A stretch of DNA of 64,000 nucleotides, from NCBI RefSeq assembly GCF_046348265.1, contig NZ_JAXMEO010000008.1. One strand, given 5' to 3'. Of the stretch, positions 10,015 to 18,534 are shown piece by piece. This stretch comes from Pelomonas sp937871895. Its GTDB lineage: Bacteria > Pseudomonadota > Gammaproteobacteria > Burkholderiales > Burkholderiaceae_C. Made by a program: the position numbers and the translations under genes. Positions within the stretch are counted from its first letter, which is position 1. Each line of letters starts with the position of its first letter. The notes beneath the pieces are model-generated. The model did no database searches and had not been told where the DNA came from. It worked only from the letters and a program-made list of their open reading frames with translations.

Positions 10015-11970
10015 ATGCCGCGCATGGCCTCCCCCCCGATCGACGCCATCCACCCGTTCACCGCGCCCGAGGCGGACGCCCGGCGCGTGGCCCTGCTCGA
10101 CTGGGCCGAGACCCGGGAAGTCGGCGCGCTGTGGTCGCCAGACGATGCGCGCTGGGCCACGCAGCGCGCGCGCGCCGAGGGCGGCGACTTCCGTCGCGCG
10201 CGAGCGCGCCACGCCGCGCAGCGCCTGGGCGAGCGCGACGAGCGGCTGGCGAAGTTCCTGGAGCCCGGGCCGTGGTCGGCCGGCTGGGTGCTGCTGGCTG
10301 CGGCGCTGGGCCTGGCGCTGGGCGTGATCACCGACCGGCTCGGCAGCCAGCAGCTCAACCTGCTGTCGCTGCCGCTGTGGTGGGTGCTCGGCCTGCAGAT
10401 GGCCGCCTATGTCGCGCTCCTGGCCCTGGCGCTGCGGGGCCGCCGCCTCGGCGAGGCGCCGCCATGGCGCCTGACGCAACGACTGCTGGCACCCCGCGGC
10501 CGCGGGCGCGCCGCGCAGGTCAAGGCGCACTGGTGGCGCCTGAGCCTGCCGCTGCAGGCCGCGCGCGTGGCACTGCTCTGGCATGTCGGGATGATCGGCC
10601 TCAACCTGGGCCTGATCGCCGGCCTTTACCTGCGCGCGCTCGGGATGGAAATCCTGATCGGCTGGGAGAGCACCTACCTCGACGCCGCCCAGGTGCAGCG
10701 CCTGGCCGACGTGCTGCTGGCGCCCGCCGCCCTGTTCACCGGCCTCGCCGTGCCGGACGTGGCCCCGCTGCGCCACGGCGCACTGCAGGCGCCCGGCGCG
10801 CTGGCGGCCACCTGGCTCCACCTGCTGGCCGCCACGGTGGCACTGGTGACGCTGCCCCGGCTGATGCTGGCGCTGCACGCGGGGGTGCGCAGCTGGCGCC
10901 TGGCGCGCGCGCTGCCGTTGGCGGTGGGCAGCGGCCCGGGCGACCTGCGCCTGTTGGTCATCGACCCGCAGCGGCGCCTTGCAGGCAGCCTGCTGGGCGA
11001 GGCCGGTGCGCGCCTCGAAAGCCCCGAGGGCGACCGCCTGTGGGTGACGCTGGCCGCTGCTGCGCCCTCCACGCTGCCGGCCCCCTGGTCCGCGCGTGCG
11101 CTGGCCCGGCTGGGGCTGCCTGCCCCGCCCGCGGCGGACTTCGATGCCAGCGTGTCGGCGGAGTCGCTTCCGGCCAACGCGCGCGGATGGCCCGCCCAGC
11201 GCCGCCAGCTGCGAGCACTGGGCCCGTTGTGGTCACCCGGCCGCCAAAGGGTGTGGCAGCGGCTGCTTGAATCCTGGGAGGCACCGGTGCGCGAGCGCGA
11301 GGCCCAGGCGCGCGAGCTCATGGCCCATGCGCTGGCGCAACTGAGCCTGCAGCCGCTGTATTTGCCCGAAGGCGCCGATTCGCAAGCGCAGATGCAGGTG
11401 GCGGTGGACCAGCAGTTGTCGTTGCTGGCGCAAAAGCTGCAAGAGCTCTACGGCGAGGACGCCGTCGACGGCGCGGCGCCGTCGTCCGCGGTGCGGTGGG
11501 CGCACCGCGTCGTGCGGCCCCGCTCTGTGGCGCGCAACTCGGTGCTGGGAGGCGTGCTCGGCGGCGCGGCGACGGGATTGGGCGCGGACCTCGCCACCGG
11601 CGGGCTGACGCTGGGCGCTGGCGCGCTGGTCGGCGCGGTGACGGGGGGCATCGCCGCCAGCGGCGTCACGGACTGGCTGAACCGCCGCGACGGCCGGCGC
11701 AGTGCCTCGCTGCGGGTCGAGGCCGCCGAAGCGGCACCGTTGCTGGCGGCCGAGGTGCTGGGCCTGTGGATGGCGCAGATCGGGCTCAGGCTGACGGCCG
11801 CGCACGTCGACACCACGCTCGCCGCGCAGCCGTGGGCGCAGGCTTTCGGCGCGCCGCCTTCCGACGTGCCACAGCAGCTCCAAACGCTGCTGGCCCCCGC
11901 CTGCGAGGCGCTGCTGCAGGCAGCCGACGCAGCAGCAGCAGCATCGCCGACCTCGCAGGAGCTGCCATGA
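10015..11970 (+). CDS. DUF2868 membrane protein with DUF3482-like C-terminal tail
   Basis: 651 residues (or 648 if translation begins at the second Met). Residues 1-300 match the DUF2868 pattern: a soluble N-terminus, then a paired-helix region (SAGWVLLAAALGLALGVITD and LWWVLGLQMAAYVALLALAL) and further helices to about 290. The C-terminal third has a Gly-rich hydrophobic stretch (LATGGLTLGAGALVGAVTGG) resembling the tail of DUF3482 GTPase-like proteins, usually encoded next to DUF2868. No P-loop or other GTPase motif is visible in between. It reads as a fusion that lost the GTPase part; function unknown. It is the first gene of a five-gene coupled operon. Confidence 0.75.
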   Translation: MPRMASPPIDAIHPFTAPEADARRVALLDWAETREVGALWSPDDARWATQRARAEGGDFRRARARHAAQRLGERDERLAKFLEPGPWSAGWVLLAAALGLALGVITDRLGSQQLNLLSLPLWWVLGLQMAAYVALLALALRGRRLGEAPPWRLTQRLLAPRGRGRAAQVKAHWWRLSLPLQAARVALLWHVGMIGLNLGLIAGLYLRALGMEILIGWESTYLDAAQVQRLADVLLAPAALFTGLAVPDVAPLRHGALQAPGALAATWLHLLAATVALVTLPRLMLALHAGVRSWRLARALPLAVGSGPGDLRLLVIDPQRRLAGSLLGEAGARLESPEGDRLWVTLAAAAPSTLPAPWSARALARLGLPAPPAADFDASVSAESLPANARGWPAQRRQLRALGPLWSPGRQRVWQRLLESWEAPVREREAQARELMAHALAQLSLQPLYLPEGADSQAQMQVAVDQQLSLLAQKLQELYGEDAVDGAAPSSAVRWAHRVVRPRSVARNSVLGGVLGGAATGLGADLATGGLTLGAGALVGAVTGGIAASGVTDWLNRRDGRRSASLRVEAAEAAPLLAAEVLGLWMAQIGLRLTAAHVDTTLAAQPWAQAFGAPPSDVPQQLQTLLAPACEALLQAADAAAAASPTSQELP

Positions 11971-12593
11971 CGACCCCCTGGATTGCCGGCGCCACCGGCC
12001 TCGTCGGCCGCGCGCTGTGGGCTCAACTCCCGGATGCCGTCGCGCTGGTGCGCCGCCCCCAGGCCGGCGCGGTGGTGGTGGACTACGGCCGCCCCGACTC
12101 CTTCGCTGCGCTGCCCGCACCGTCGCATCTGTTCATCGCGCTGGGCACGACGATGGCACAGGCCGGCTCGCAGGCGGCCTTCCAGGCGGTCGACTTCGAT
12201 GCCGTGCTGACCGTCGCCCGGGCGGCCCGGGACCGGGGCGCCACGCATTGCGGCATGGTTTCCGCGCTCGGCGCCGATGCGCGCTCCGGGGTGTTCTACA
12301 CCCGCGTGAAAGGCCAGGCCGAGGCGGCCGTCATCGCGCTGGGTTTCGAGCGCCTCGTCATCGCGCGGCCTTCGCTGCTGGACGGGCAGCGCAAGCAGCT
12401 CGGCCAGCCGCACCGCTGGGGCGAGGCCTTGGCGCTGCGCCTGACACGCCCGCTCGCACCGCTCATCCCCGCCCGGTGGCGCCCCATCGCCGCCGACCGC
12501 GTGGCCCGGGCCCTGCGGCTTGCGCTGGATCAACCCGGGCCCGCCGTGCGGGTGCTGGAATCGGCCGCTTTGCGAACGCTTGGAGCCCCATGA
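11967..12593 (+). CDS. Short NAD(P)-binding epimerase/HTATIP2-like oxidoreductase
   Basis: 208 residues with a Rossmann fold: the dinucleotide motif GATGLVG (8-14), and a downstream segment with YTRVKGQAEAAV, where the Tyr-x3-Lys pair of short-chain dehydrogenases would lie. The length and pattern fit the atypical SDR group (HTATIP2/NmrA-like) found in proteobacteria. The substrate is unknown. The ATG overlaps the stop of the DUF2868 gene (ATGA), and its own stop overlaps the next start the same way, so translation is probably coupled. Confidence 0.82.
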   Translation: MTTPWIAGATGLVGRALWAQLPDAVALVRRPQAGAVVVDYGRPDSFAALPAPSHLFIALGTTMAQAGSQAAFQAVDFDAVLTVARAARDRGATHCGMVSALGADARSGVFYTRVKGQAEAAVIALGFERLVIARPSLLDGQRKQLGQPHRWGEALALRLTRPLAPLIPARWRPIAADRVARALRLALDQPGPAVRVLESAALRTLGAP

Positions 12594-13960
12594 AGCTGAC
12601 CTTTCTCGGCGCTGCCGACACCGTGACCGGGTCGCGCCACCTGCTCAAGGTGGGGGACCAGCGACTGCTGCTCGATGCCGGCCTGTTCCAGGGCTACAAG
12701 GCGCTGCGCGAGCGCAACTGGATGCCGCTCGGCGCTCCCGTCGGCGAGATCGACGCCGTACTGCTGTCACACGCCCACCTCGACCACTGCGGCTACCTGC
12801 CCGCGCTGCGCCGCCAGGGCTTCAAGGGCCCGATCTACGCCACCCCGGCCACGCGCGATCTCTGCGAGGTGCTGCTCAAGGACAGCGCCCACCTGCAAGA
12901 GGAGGACGCGCGCCGCGCCAACCGCGAGCACTCCAGCCGCCACGAAAAGGCGCTGCCCCTGTACGGCGTGCGCGAGGCCGAGGCCACCTTGAAGCAGTTC
13001 GCCGCGCTGCCGCGAGACGGCCGGCTGCGGCTGGGCGCCACCGACATCCGCTACACGCCCTCGGGCCATCTGCTGGGGGCCAGCAGCATCCACGTCAGCC
13101 AGGGCGGACGCTCGCTGCTCTTTTCCGGCGACATCGGCCGCGTGGGCGACCTGCTGATGCCCGTGCCCCAGGTGCCGCCGGCGGCGGATGTCGTCCTCGT
13201 CGAGTCCACCTACGGCAACCGCCTGCACCCCGCCGAGGACGCCCAGGCCCGCCTGGGGCAGATTCTGCGCAACACGTTCAAGCGTGGCGGCTCGGTGCTG
13301 CTGCCCAGCTTCGCCGTCGGCCGCGCGCAGGCCCTGCTGCTGCTGCTGCAACGCCTGCGCAACGCCGGCGAGCTGCCGCTGGACGTGCCGATCTGGCTGG
13401 ACAGCCCGATGGCCGAGCAGGCCACCGAGCTGACGGTCAAGCACGCCCGGCTGCTGCGCATCTCCGCCAGCGAAGCGCGCAGCCTGACCGACCGGGTGCG
13501 CTACGTCACCAAGCAGGCGCAAAGCGTGAAGCTGGCGGCCAGCCTCGCCGCGCCTCGCGCGAGGCCCGCGGTGGTCATCTCGGCCAGCGGCATGGCCACC
13601 GGCGGGCGGGTGCTGAACTACATCGAGACCCTGGCGCCGCAACCGCGCCACCACATCGCCTTCCCCGGCTTCCAGGCCGGCGGCACGCGGGGTGCGCGCA
13701 TGGTGGCGGGGGAACGCGAGATCAAGATCCGCGGCCGCTGGATCCCCGTGAATGCCGAGGTCAGCCATCTCGACGGCCTGTCCGGCCACGCGGATGCCGA
13801 CGGGCTGATGCAGTGGCTGCGCGCGCTGCCGCGGCCGCCCGAGCAGGTCTACGTCGTGCACGGCGAACCGGCGGCAGCCGACGCGCTGCGCGGGCGCATC
13901 CAGGACGAGCTCGGCCTGCGCGTTCGCGTGCCGCAGCACGGCGAGACTGTCGAACTTTGA
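12590..13960 (+). CDS. Beta-CASP metallo-beta-lactamase-fold RNase-like protein
   Basis: 456 residues. The N-terminal metallo-beta-lactamase domain has the zinc motif SHAHLDHCG (HxHxDH) near residue 63 and a later His in TPSGHLLGASS. The middle is a beta-CASP insertion, including VISASGMATGGR. The C-terminus has an Rmm-like GLSGHADADGLMQWL and a final conserved His (VVHGEP). This matches the YSH1/CPSF73-like family of proteobacterial exonucleases; relatives are RNA nucleases. Starts and stops overlap both neighbours. Its place in an operon ending with mnmC gives a loose RNA-processing theme, which is inference. Confidence 0.9.
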   Translation: MKLTFLGAADTVTGSRHLLKVGDQRLLLDAGLFQGYKALRERNWMPLGAPVGEIDAVLLSHAHLDHCGYLPALRRQGFKGPIYATPATRDLCEVLLKDSAHLQEEDARRANREHSSRHEKALPLYGVREAEATLKQFAALPRDGRLRLGATDIRYTPSGHLLGASSIHVSQGGRSLLFSGDIGRVGDLLMPVPQVPPAADVVLVESTYGNRLHPAEDAQARLGQILRNTFKRGGSVLLPSFAVGRAQALLLLLQRLRNAGELPLDVPIWLDSPMAEQATELTVKHARLLRISASEARSLTDRVRYVTKQAQSVKLAASLAAPRARPAVVISASGMATGGRVLNYIETLAPQPRHHIAFPGFQAGGTRGARMVAGEREIKIRGRWIPVNAEVSHLDGLSGHADADGLMQWLRALPRPPEQVYVVHGEPAAADALRGRIQDELGLRVRVPQHGETVEL

Positions 13961-15234
13961 TGGACGACCTCGGCCAGGCCTTCGGCGTCCCGGGACAGCT
14001 CCTGTTCGGCCTGGCCGCGGCGTTCGGCAGCGGGCTGCTGATCGGACTGGAGCGGGAGCGGCACAAGGGCCGGGGACCGCACCGCGAGCCGGCCGGGGTG
14101 CGCACCTTCACGCTGGCGGCCGTGGGCGGCGCGCTGGCGCAGGCGCTCGAAGTGCCGGGCCTGGTGCCGGTCGGCGCGCTGGCCATCACGGCGCTGGCGG
14201 CCATCGCCTACCTGCGCGCCCGAGGCCGGGACCGCGGGCTGACGACGGAGATCGCCCTGCTCGTGACCTACCTGATCGGCGCGCTGTGCATCACGGCGCC
14301 GCTGCTGGGCTCGCCCGCGGCGGTCGTGATGACGGGGCTGCTGGCGGCGCGCACCCGGCTGCATCGGTTCGCGACCGAAGTACTGCGCGAGGAGGAGTTG
14401 CACGACGGCCTGCTGCTCGGCGCGCTGGCCCTGGTCGTACTGCCGCTGATGCCGCAGCAGCCACTGCCCTGGCTGGCAGGCATGAAGGCCCACTCGCTGC
14501 TGGGCCTGATGCTGTTGCTGCTGGCGTTGCAGGCGGTGGGCCACATCGCGCTGCGCCTGGCGGGGCCGCAGGCGGGGCTGGCGCTGTCAGGGCTGCTGTC
14601 GGGGCTGGTGTCGAGCACGGCCACCATTGCCGCGATGGGGGCACGTGCACGCGCGCAACCCAACCTGGCGCTGGCATGCGCGGCCGGCGCGGTGATGTCC
14701 ACCTGTGCCACCTGGCTGCAGGCCCAGCTGATGCTCTTCGCGATGGCGCCGCAGGCGGCGTTGAAGGTGCTGCCCATCGCGCTGCTCGGCATGGCCTTGT
14801 GCGGCGGCCTCGGCACCGTGCTGGCGCGCCGCTCGCGCCGCGTCGAACGGGGAACCCCGCCCGAAGCGGACGGCCGTCGCGGCCCGCTGCGGATGCGCGA
14901 GGCGTTGTTGCTGTCGCTGATGCTCAGCGCCGTGGCCGTCGCCGTGAGCTGGGCGCGCGAGCAGTTCGGGTCTTCGGGCCTGTACGGCGCCGTCGCGCTG
15001 GCCTCGTTTGCCGATGCGCATTCACCGGTGGCCTCGCTGGCCGGCCTGCAGGCGGCAGGAAGCATCGGCATCGAGGAGGTCCTGCGCGGGCTGCTGCTCG
15101 CCTTCACCTGCAACAGCATCACGCGCAGCATCACGGCCGTCGTGGCCGGCGGCTGGCCCTTCGCCCGCATCGTCATCGCCGCGCTGGCGCTGCCCCTGAT
15201 GCTCGCTGCGGCGCTGGCAGGCGTCCTGCGGTGA
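13960..15234 (+). CDS. MgtC/SapB-DUF4010 membrane protein
   Basis: 424 residues, mostly hydrophobic, with about twelve predicted helices. The N-terminal part (1-140) carries the MgtC/SapB motif GSGLLIGLERERH and GVRTFTLAAVGGAL. The C-terminal half corresponds to DUF4010, including GLVSSTATIAAMGARA. MgtC relatives affect Mg2+ homeostasis and F-type ATPase activity; the long DUF4010 form is uncharacterised. It shares a TGATG overlap with the gene before it, and its own stop overlaps the GTG of mnmC. Confidence 0.88.
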   Translation: MDDLGQAFGVPGQLLFGLAAAFGSGLLIGLERERHKGRGPHREPAGVRTFTLAAVGGALAQALEVPGLVPVGALAITALAAIAYLRARGRDRGLTTEIALLVTYLIGALCITAPLLGSPAAVVMTGLLAARTRLHRFATEVLREEELHDGLLLGALALVVLPLMPQQPLPWLAGMKAHSLLGLMLLLLALQAVGHIALRLAGPQAGLALSGLLSGLVSSTATIAAMGARARAQPNLALACAAGAVMSTCATWLQAQLMLFAMAPQAALKVLPIALLGMALCGGLGTVLARRSRRVERGTPPEADGRRGPLRMREALLLSLMLSAVAVAVSWAREQFGSSGLYGAVALASFADAHSPVASLAGLQAAGSIGIEEVLRGLLLAFTCNSITRSITAVVAGGWPFARIVIAALALPLMLAAALAGVLR

Positions 15235-17165
15235 GGCGCATCACGCCGGCGGAGGTGGATTTCAGCGATCCCGGTGCGCCCGTGTCGCCCGCCTTCGGCG
15301 ATGTGTACCACTCGCGCGCGGGGGCACTCGCGCAGGCGCGGCATGTCTTCCTCGGCGGCAACGGCCTGCCCGGCCGCTGGCAGGGGCGCGAGCGCTTCGT
15401 GGTGCTGGAGACCGGCTTCGGCCTGGGCAACAACTTCCTCGCCACCTGGCACGCCTGGCGGCAAGACCCGGCACGCTGCGAACGACTGGTGTTCGTCAGC
15501 GTCGAGAAGCATCCGTTGCGCCGTGAGGACCTCTCCCGGGCGCATGCCGCCAGCGCACTCCAGGACCTGGCTGCGCAGCTCCTGGACTGCTGGCCGCCGC
15601 TGACGCCCGGCCTGCATCGCCTCGGCTTCGAAGGCGGCAGGGTCGAGCTGCTGCTGGGCCTGGGCGACGCTCGGGAGCTGCTGCGCGAACTGGTGCTGCA
15701 GGCCGACGCCTTCTACCTCGACGGCTTCGCCCCGGCCCGCAACCCACAGCTGTGGGACGCCTATCTCTTCAAGGCCCTGGCCCGCCTGGCCGCGCCCGGC
15801 GCCACGGCCGCCACCTGGAGCGTGGCGCGCCCGGTGCGGGACGGGCTGGCAAGCAGCGGCTTTGCCGTCAGCAAGGCGCCCGGCTTCGGCGGCAAGGGCG
15901 AAATGACGCGCGCCGTCTTTGCGCCGCACCACCGCGCCCCGCAGCCGCCGGGCCGGCAAGCGCTGGCCCGCGATGCCCGTGATGCGCGCGAAGCCATCGT
16001 GCTCGGCGCGGGCCTGGCTGGCGCGGCCTGCGCGCTGGCCCTGGCTGACCAAGGCCTGGCCGTCACCGTGGTCGATGCCCTGCCCCAGGCTGCGGGCGCC
16101 AGCTCGGGCAACCCGGCCGGGCTCTTCCACGGCACGCTCAACCCTGACGACGGGCCGCACGCCCGCTTCAACCGTGCCGCCGCGCTGGCCACGCAAGCGC
16201 TGCTGAAGCGCCTGGGCCTGCCCTGCGTGCAGCAGGGCCTGCTGCGCCTGGAGCTGGCCCGCGACCTGGCGCAGATGCAGCAGGACGCGCGCGGACTGCC
16301 GGCCACCTACGTGCAGGCCCTGGCCGCGCCAGAAGCCAGTGCGCTGGCTGGCATCCCGCTGGCGCAAGCCGCCTGGCACTACCCCGGCGGCGGCGCGCTG
16401 GCGCCCCGCGCCTATGTGGCCGCCATGCTGGGCGCCAGCGGCGCCGCGCTGCGCCTCAACACCCCCGTGGCCGCGCTGCGCCAGTGCGGCACCGCCTGGC
16501 AGCTTTTGTGCGCCGATGGCCGCGTGCTGGCCGAGACCGGCCTGCTGGTCCTGGCTGGCGGCCATGCGCAGCGCGCGCTGCTCGCCGCGATCGACCCCGC
16601 GCTGGCCGCCGAGCTCATCATGCAGCGCGGACAGATCAGCCGCGTCGCCCCGGCGCCGGCGCGGCTGGGCACCGCGCTGGCGGGCGACGGCTATGCCATC
16701 GATGCCGGTCCTGAAGGCTTCTGGTGCGGCGCCACCACGCAGGACGCTGACCCAGACCCGCAGCTGCGCGCCGCCGACCATGCCGACAACCTCGCGCGCC
16801 TGACGCGCCTGCTGGGCCAGCCTGTGCCCGCCACGGCGGTGGAAGGCCGTGTCGGCTGGCGACTGCTGACGGCCGACCGGCTGCCCTTGATCGGCGGCCT
16901 GGCCGACCCCGCGCACCGCCCAGCGCAGCGGGCCGAGCAAGTGCGCTTCCATGCGCGGCTGCCGGGCCTGGTGCTGTGCACGGCACTGGGCTCGCGCGGC
17001 ATCAGCTGGGCGGCGCTGGCGGGGCAGGTGGCGGCCGCTCGCGCGCTCGGCACACCCTGCCCGATCGAGGCCGACCTGCTCGACGCGGTCGATCCCGTGA
17101 GATATGTGGCACGGGCCGAACGCACATTGGCGCAATACCCACACGAGACGCGCGCAAACTCCTGA
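15231..17165 (+). CDS. mnmC: Bifunctional tRNA 5-methylaminomethyl-2-thiouridine biosynthesis protein MnmC
   Basis: 644 residues, close to the 668 of the E. coli enzyme. The N-terminal methyltransferase (1-240) has the SAM-binding segment LETGFGLGNNFLATW and YLDGFAPARNPQLW. The C-terminal FAD-dependent oxidase (from about 255) has the dinucleotide motif VLGAGLAGAACALALA and ends with the expected ALGSRGISWA. It removes carboxymethyl from cmnm5s2U34 and then methylates to give mnm5s2U34 in tRNA. The start is a GTG overlapping the preceding stop (GTGA). An ATG further upstream lies wholly inside the previous gene and was rejected. Confidence 0.94.
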   Translation: MRRITPAEVDFSDPGAPVSPAFGDVYHSRAGALAQARHVFLGGNGLPGRWQGRERFVVLETGFGLGNNFLATWHAWRQDPARCERLVFVSVEKHPLRREDLSRAHAASALQDLAAQLLDCWPPLTPGLHRLGFEGGRVELLLGLGDARELLRELVLQADAFYLDGFAPARNPQLWDAYLFKALARLAAPGATAATWSVARPVRDGLASSGFAVSKAPGFGGKGEMTRAVFAPHHRAPQPPGRQALARDARDAREAIVLGAGLAGAACALALADQGLAVTVVDALPQAAGASSGNPAGLFHGTLNPDDGPHARFNRAAALATQALLKRLGLPCVQQGLLRLELARDLAQMQQDARGLPATYVQALAAPEASALAGIPLAQAAWHYPGGGALAPRAYVAAMLGASGAALRLNTPVAALRQCGTAWQLLCADGRVLAETGLLVLAGGHAQRALLAAIDPALAAELIMQRGQISRVAPAPARLGTALAGDGYAIDAGPEGFWCGATTQDADPDPQLRAADHADNLARLTRLLGQPVPATAVEGRVGWRLLTADRLPLIGGLADPAHRPAQRAEQVRFHARLPGLVLCTALGSRGISWAALAGQVAAARALGTPCPIEADLLDAVDPVRYVARAERTLAQYPHETRANS

Positions 17166-17252
17166 GCCTCATCGGCAAGCTCGGGAAACACCATCCCCGG
17201 GCCCCGGGCTGCCGATGTGACTCAACAGCTGACAAGCACTCAGGAGACCTGG

Positions 17253-18368
17253 ATGTCCAACATCTTTGGCGGTGGCGCCACGCAACGTCTGACCCTCGCT
17301 CTCGGGGCCGCACTCGTCCTCACCACGATTGGCGGCGTCATGGCTCTGAACGCCTTGCCCGACGCAGCAGGCTCCACCAAAACCTGGACCATCGCCTGCC
17401 TGGTGCTGGCCTGGGTGGCCGGCGGCGCGGCGGTGCTGACATCGGGCGGCGGCGCTTCAGGCGGCAGCCTGGGTGGCGCCATCGAGGCGGCCGAAGCCCT
17501 GGCGCGGCTGGACCTGAGCCACAGCATCCCCGGCGGACGCAGCGGCGAGATTGGCCGCCTGCTGGACGCCCTCGAATCGACACAAGGCGAGCTGCGCGGC
17601 CTGGTGGGCAATGTGCGCTCGGCGTCCGAGAGCATCGGCACCGCCAGCTCCGAAATCGCCGTGGGCAACCAGGAGCTGTCGCAGCGCACCGAGCAAGCGG
17701 CCTCCAACCTGCAGGCCACGGCCTCGTCCATGTCTGACCTGACCGGCACCGTGCGCCAGACGGCCGACGCCGCCATGACCGCCAACCAGCTCGCCAGCTC
17801 GGCCGCCAGCGTGGCCCAGCGCGGTGGCGATGTGGTGTCGCAGGTGGTCAACACCATGGGCTCCATCAGCGAGAGCTCACGCAAGATCAACGACATCATC
17901 GGCGTGATCGATGGCATCGCCTTCCAGACCAACATCCTGGCGCTGAACGCTGCGGTTGAAGCCGCCCGCGCGGGCGAGCAAGGCCGTGGCTTTGCCGTGG
18001 TGGCCGGTGAAGTGCGCTCCCTGGCCGGCCGCTCGGCCGACGCCGCCAAGGAGATCAAGAGCCTGATCGGCGCCAGCGTCGAGCGCGTCGAGTCCGGCAC
18101 CAAGCAGGTGGAAGCCGCCGGCGCCACCATGACCGAGATCGTGGCCAGCGTGCAGCGCGTGACCGACATCATTGGCGAGATCAGCGCCGCCGCCCGCGAA
18201 CAGAGCGAGCGCATCGGCCAGGTCAATACGGCCATCATCCAGCTCGACCAGATGACCCAGCAGAACGCCGCGCTGGTGGAGCAATCGGCCGCCGCCGCTG
18301 AAAGCCTGAAGGAGCAGTCGGGCCGCATGAACGAGGCCATCTCTGTGTTCCGCGTCGGGCACCGCTAA
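17253..18368 (+). CDS. Methyl-accepting chemotaxis protein without a periplasmic sensor domain
   Basis: 371 residues. Two hydrophobic segments (RLTLALGAALVLTTIGGVMA and TWTIACLVLAWVAGGAAVLT) are separated by only about 15 residues, so there is no room for a ligand-binding domain. A short linker and a full cytoplasmic signalling domain follow, with the conserved hairpin tip IDGIAFQTNILALNAAVEAA and GRGFAVVAGEVR. Such receptors relay signals sensed inside the cell or through partner receptors. The C-terminus (FRVGHR) lacks an NWETF-type CheR/CheB tether. The ATG is preceded by AGGAG at a good distance, which decides against an upstream GTG. A strong terminator follows. Confidence 0.92.
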   Translation: MSNIFGGGATQRLTLALGAALVLTTIGGVMALNALPDAAGSTKTWTIACLVLAWVAGGAAVLTSGGGASGGSLGGAIEAAEALARLDLSHSIPGGRSGEIGRLLDALESTQGELRGLVGNVRSASESIGTASSEIAVGNQELSQRTEQAASNLQATASSMSDLTGTVRQTADAAMTANQLASSAASVAQRGGDVVSQVVNTMGSISESSRKINDIIGVIDGIAFQTNILALNAAVEAARAGEQGRGFAVVAGEVRSLAGRSADAAKEIKSLIGASVERVESGTKQVEAAGATMTEIVASVQRVTDIIGEISAAAREQSERIGQVNTAIIQLDQMTQQNAALVEQSAAAAESLKEQSGRMNEAISVFRVGHR

Positions 18369-18392
18369 GCGCTTCGAGGCGCCCCAACACAG

Positions 18393-18430
18393 ACGCCGCC
18401 GGCTCCTCGGAGCCGGCGGCGTTTTGCTTT
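18393..18430 (+). terminator. Rho-independent terminator after first chemoreceptor gene
   Basis: A 13-bp perfect stem (ACGCCGCCGGCTC paired across a CTCG loop) is followed by TTTTGCTTTT, starting 24 bases after the stop codon. Confidence 0.92.
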
Positions 18431-18534
18431 TCACCCCTGGCGCTTTGGGCCGCTCCGGCAGACACTTGAGGCACACGCGCCGTGCCGCACAGGGAGGCCG
18501 GCAGCACTCCAACACAAAGACGTGGAGGTGAGTC

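Noticed and set aside
14268..17144. 958-codon minus-strand open frame across mgtC-like and mnmC genes
   Set aside because: It spans two well-supported plus-strand genes, has Arg/Gln/Ala-biased composition and no domain motif.
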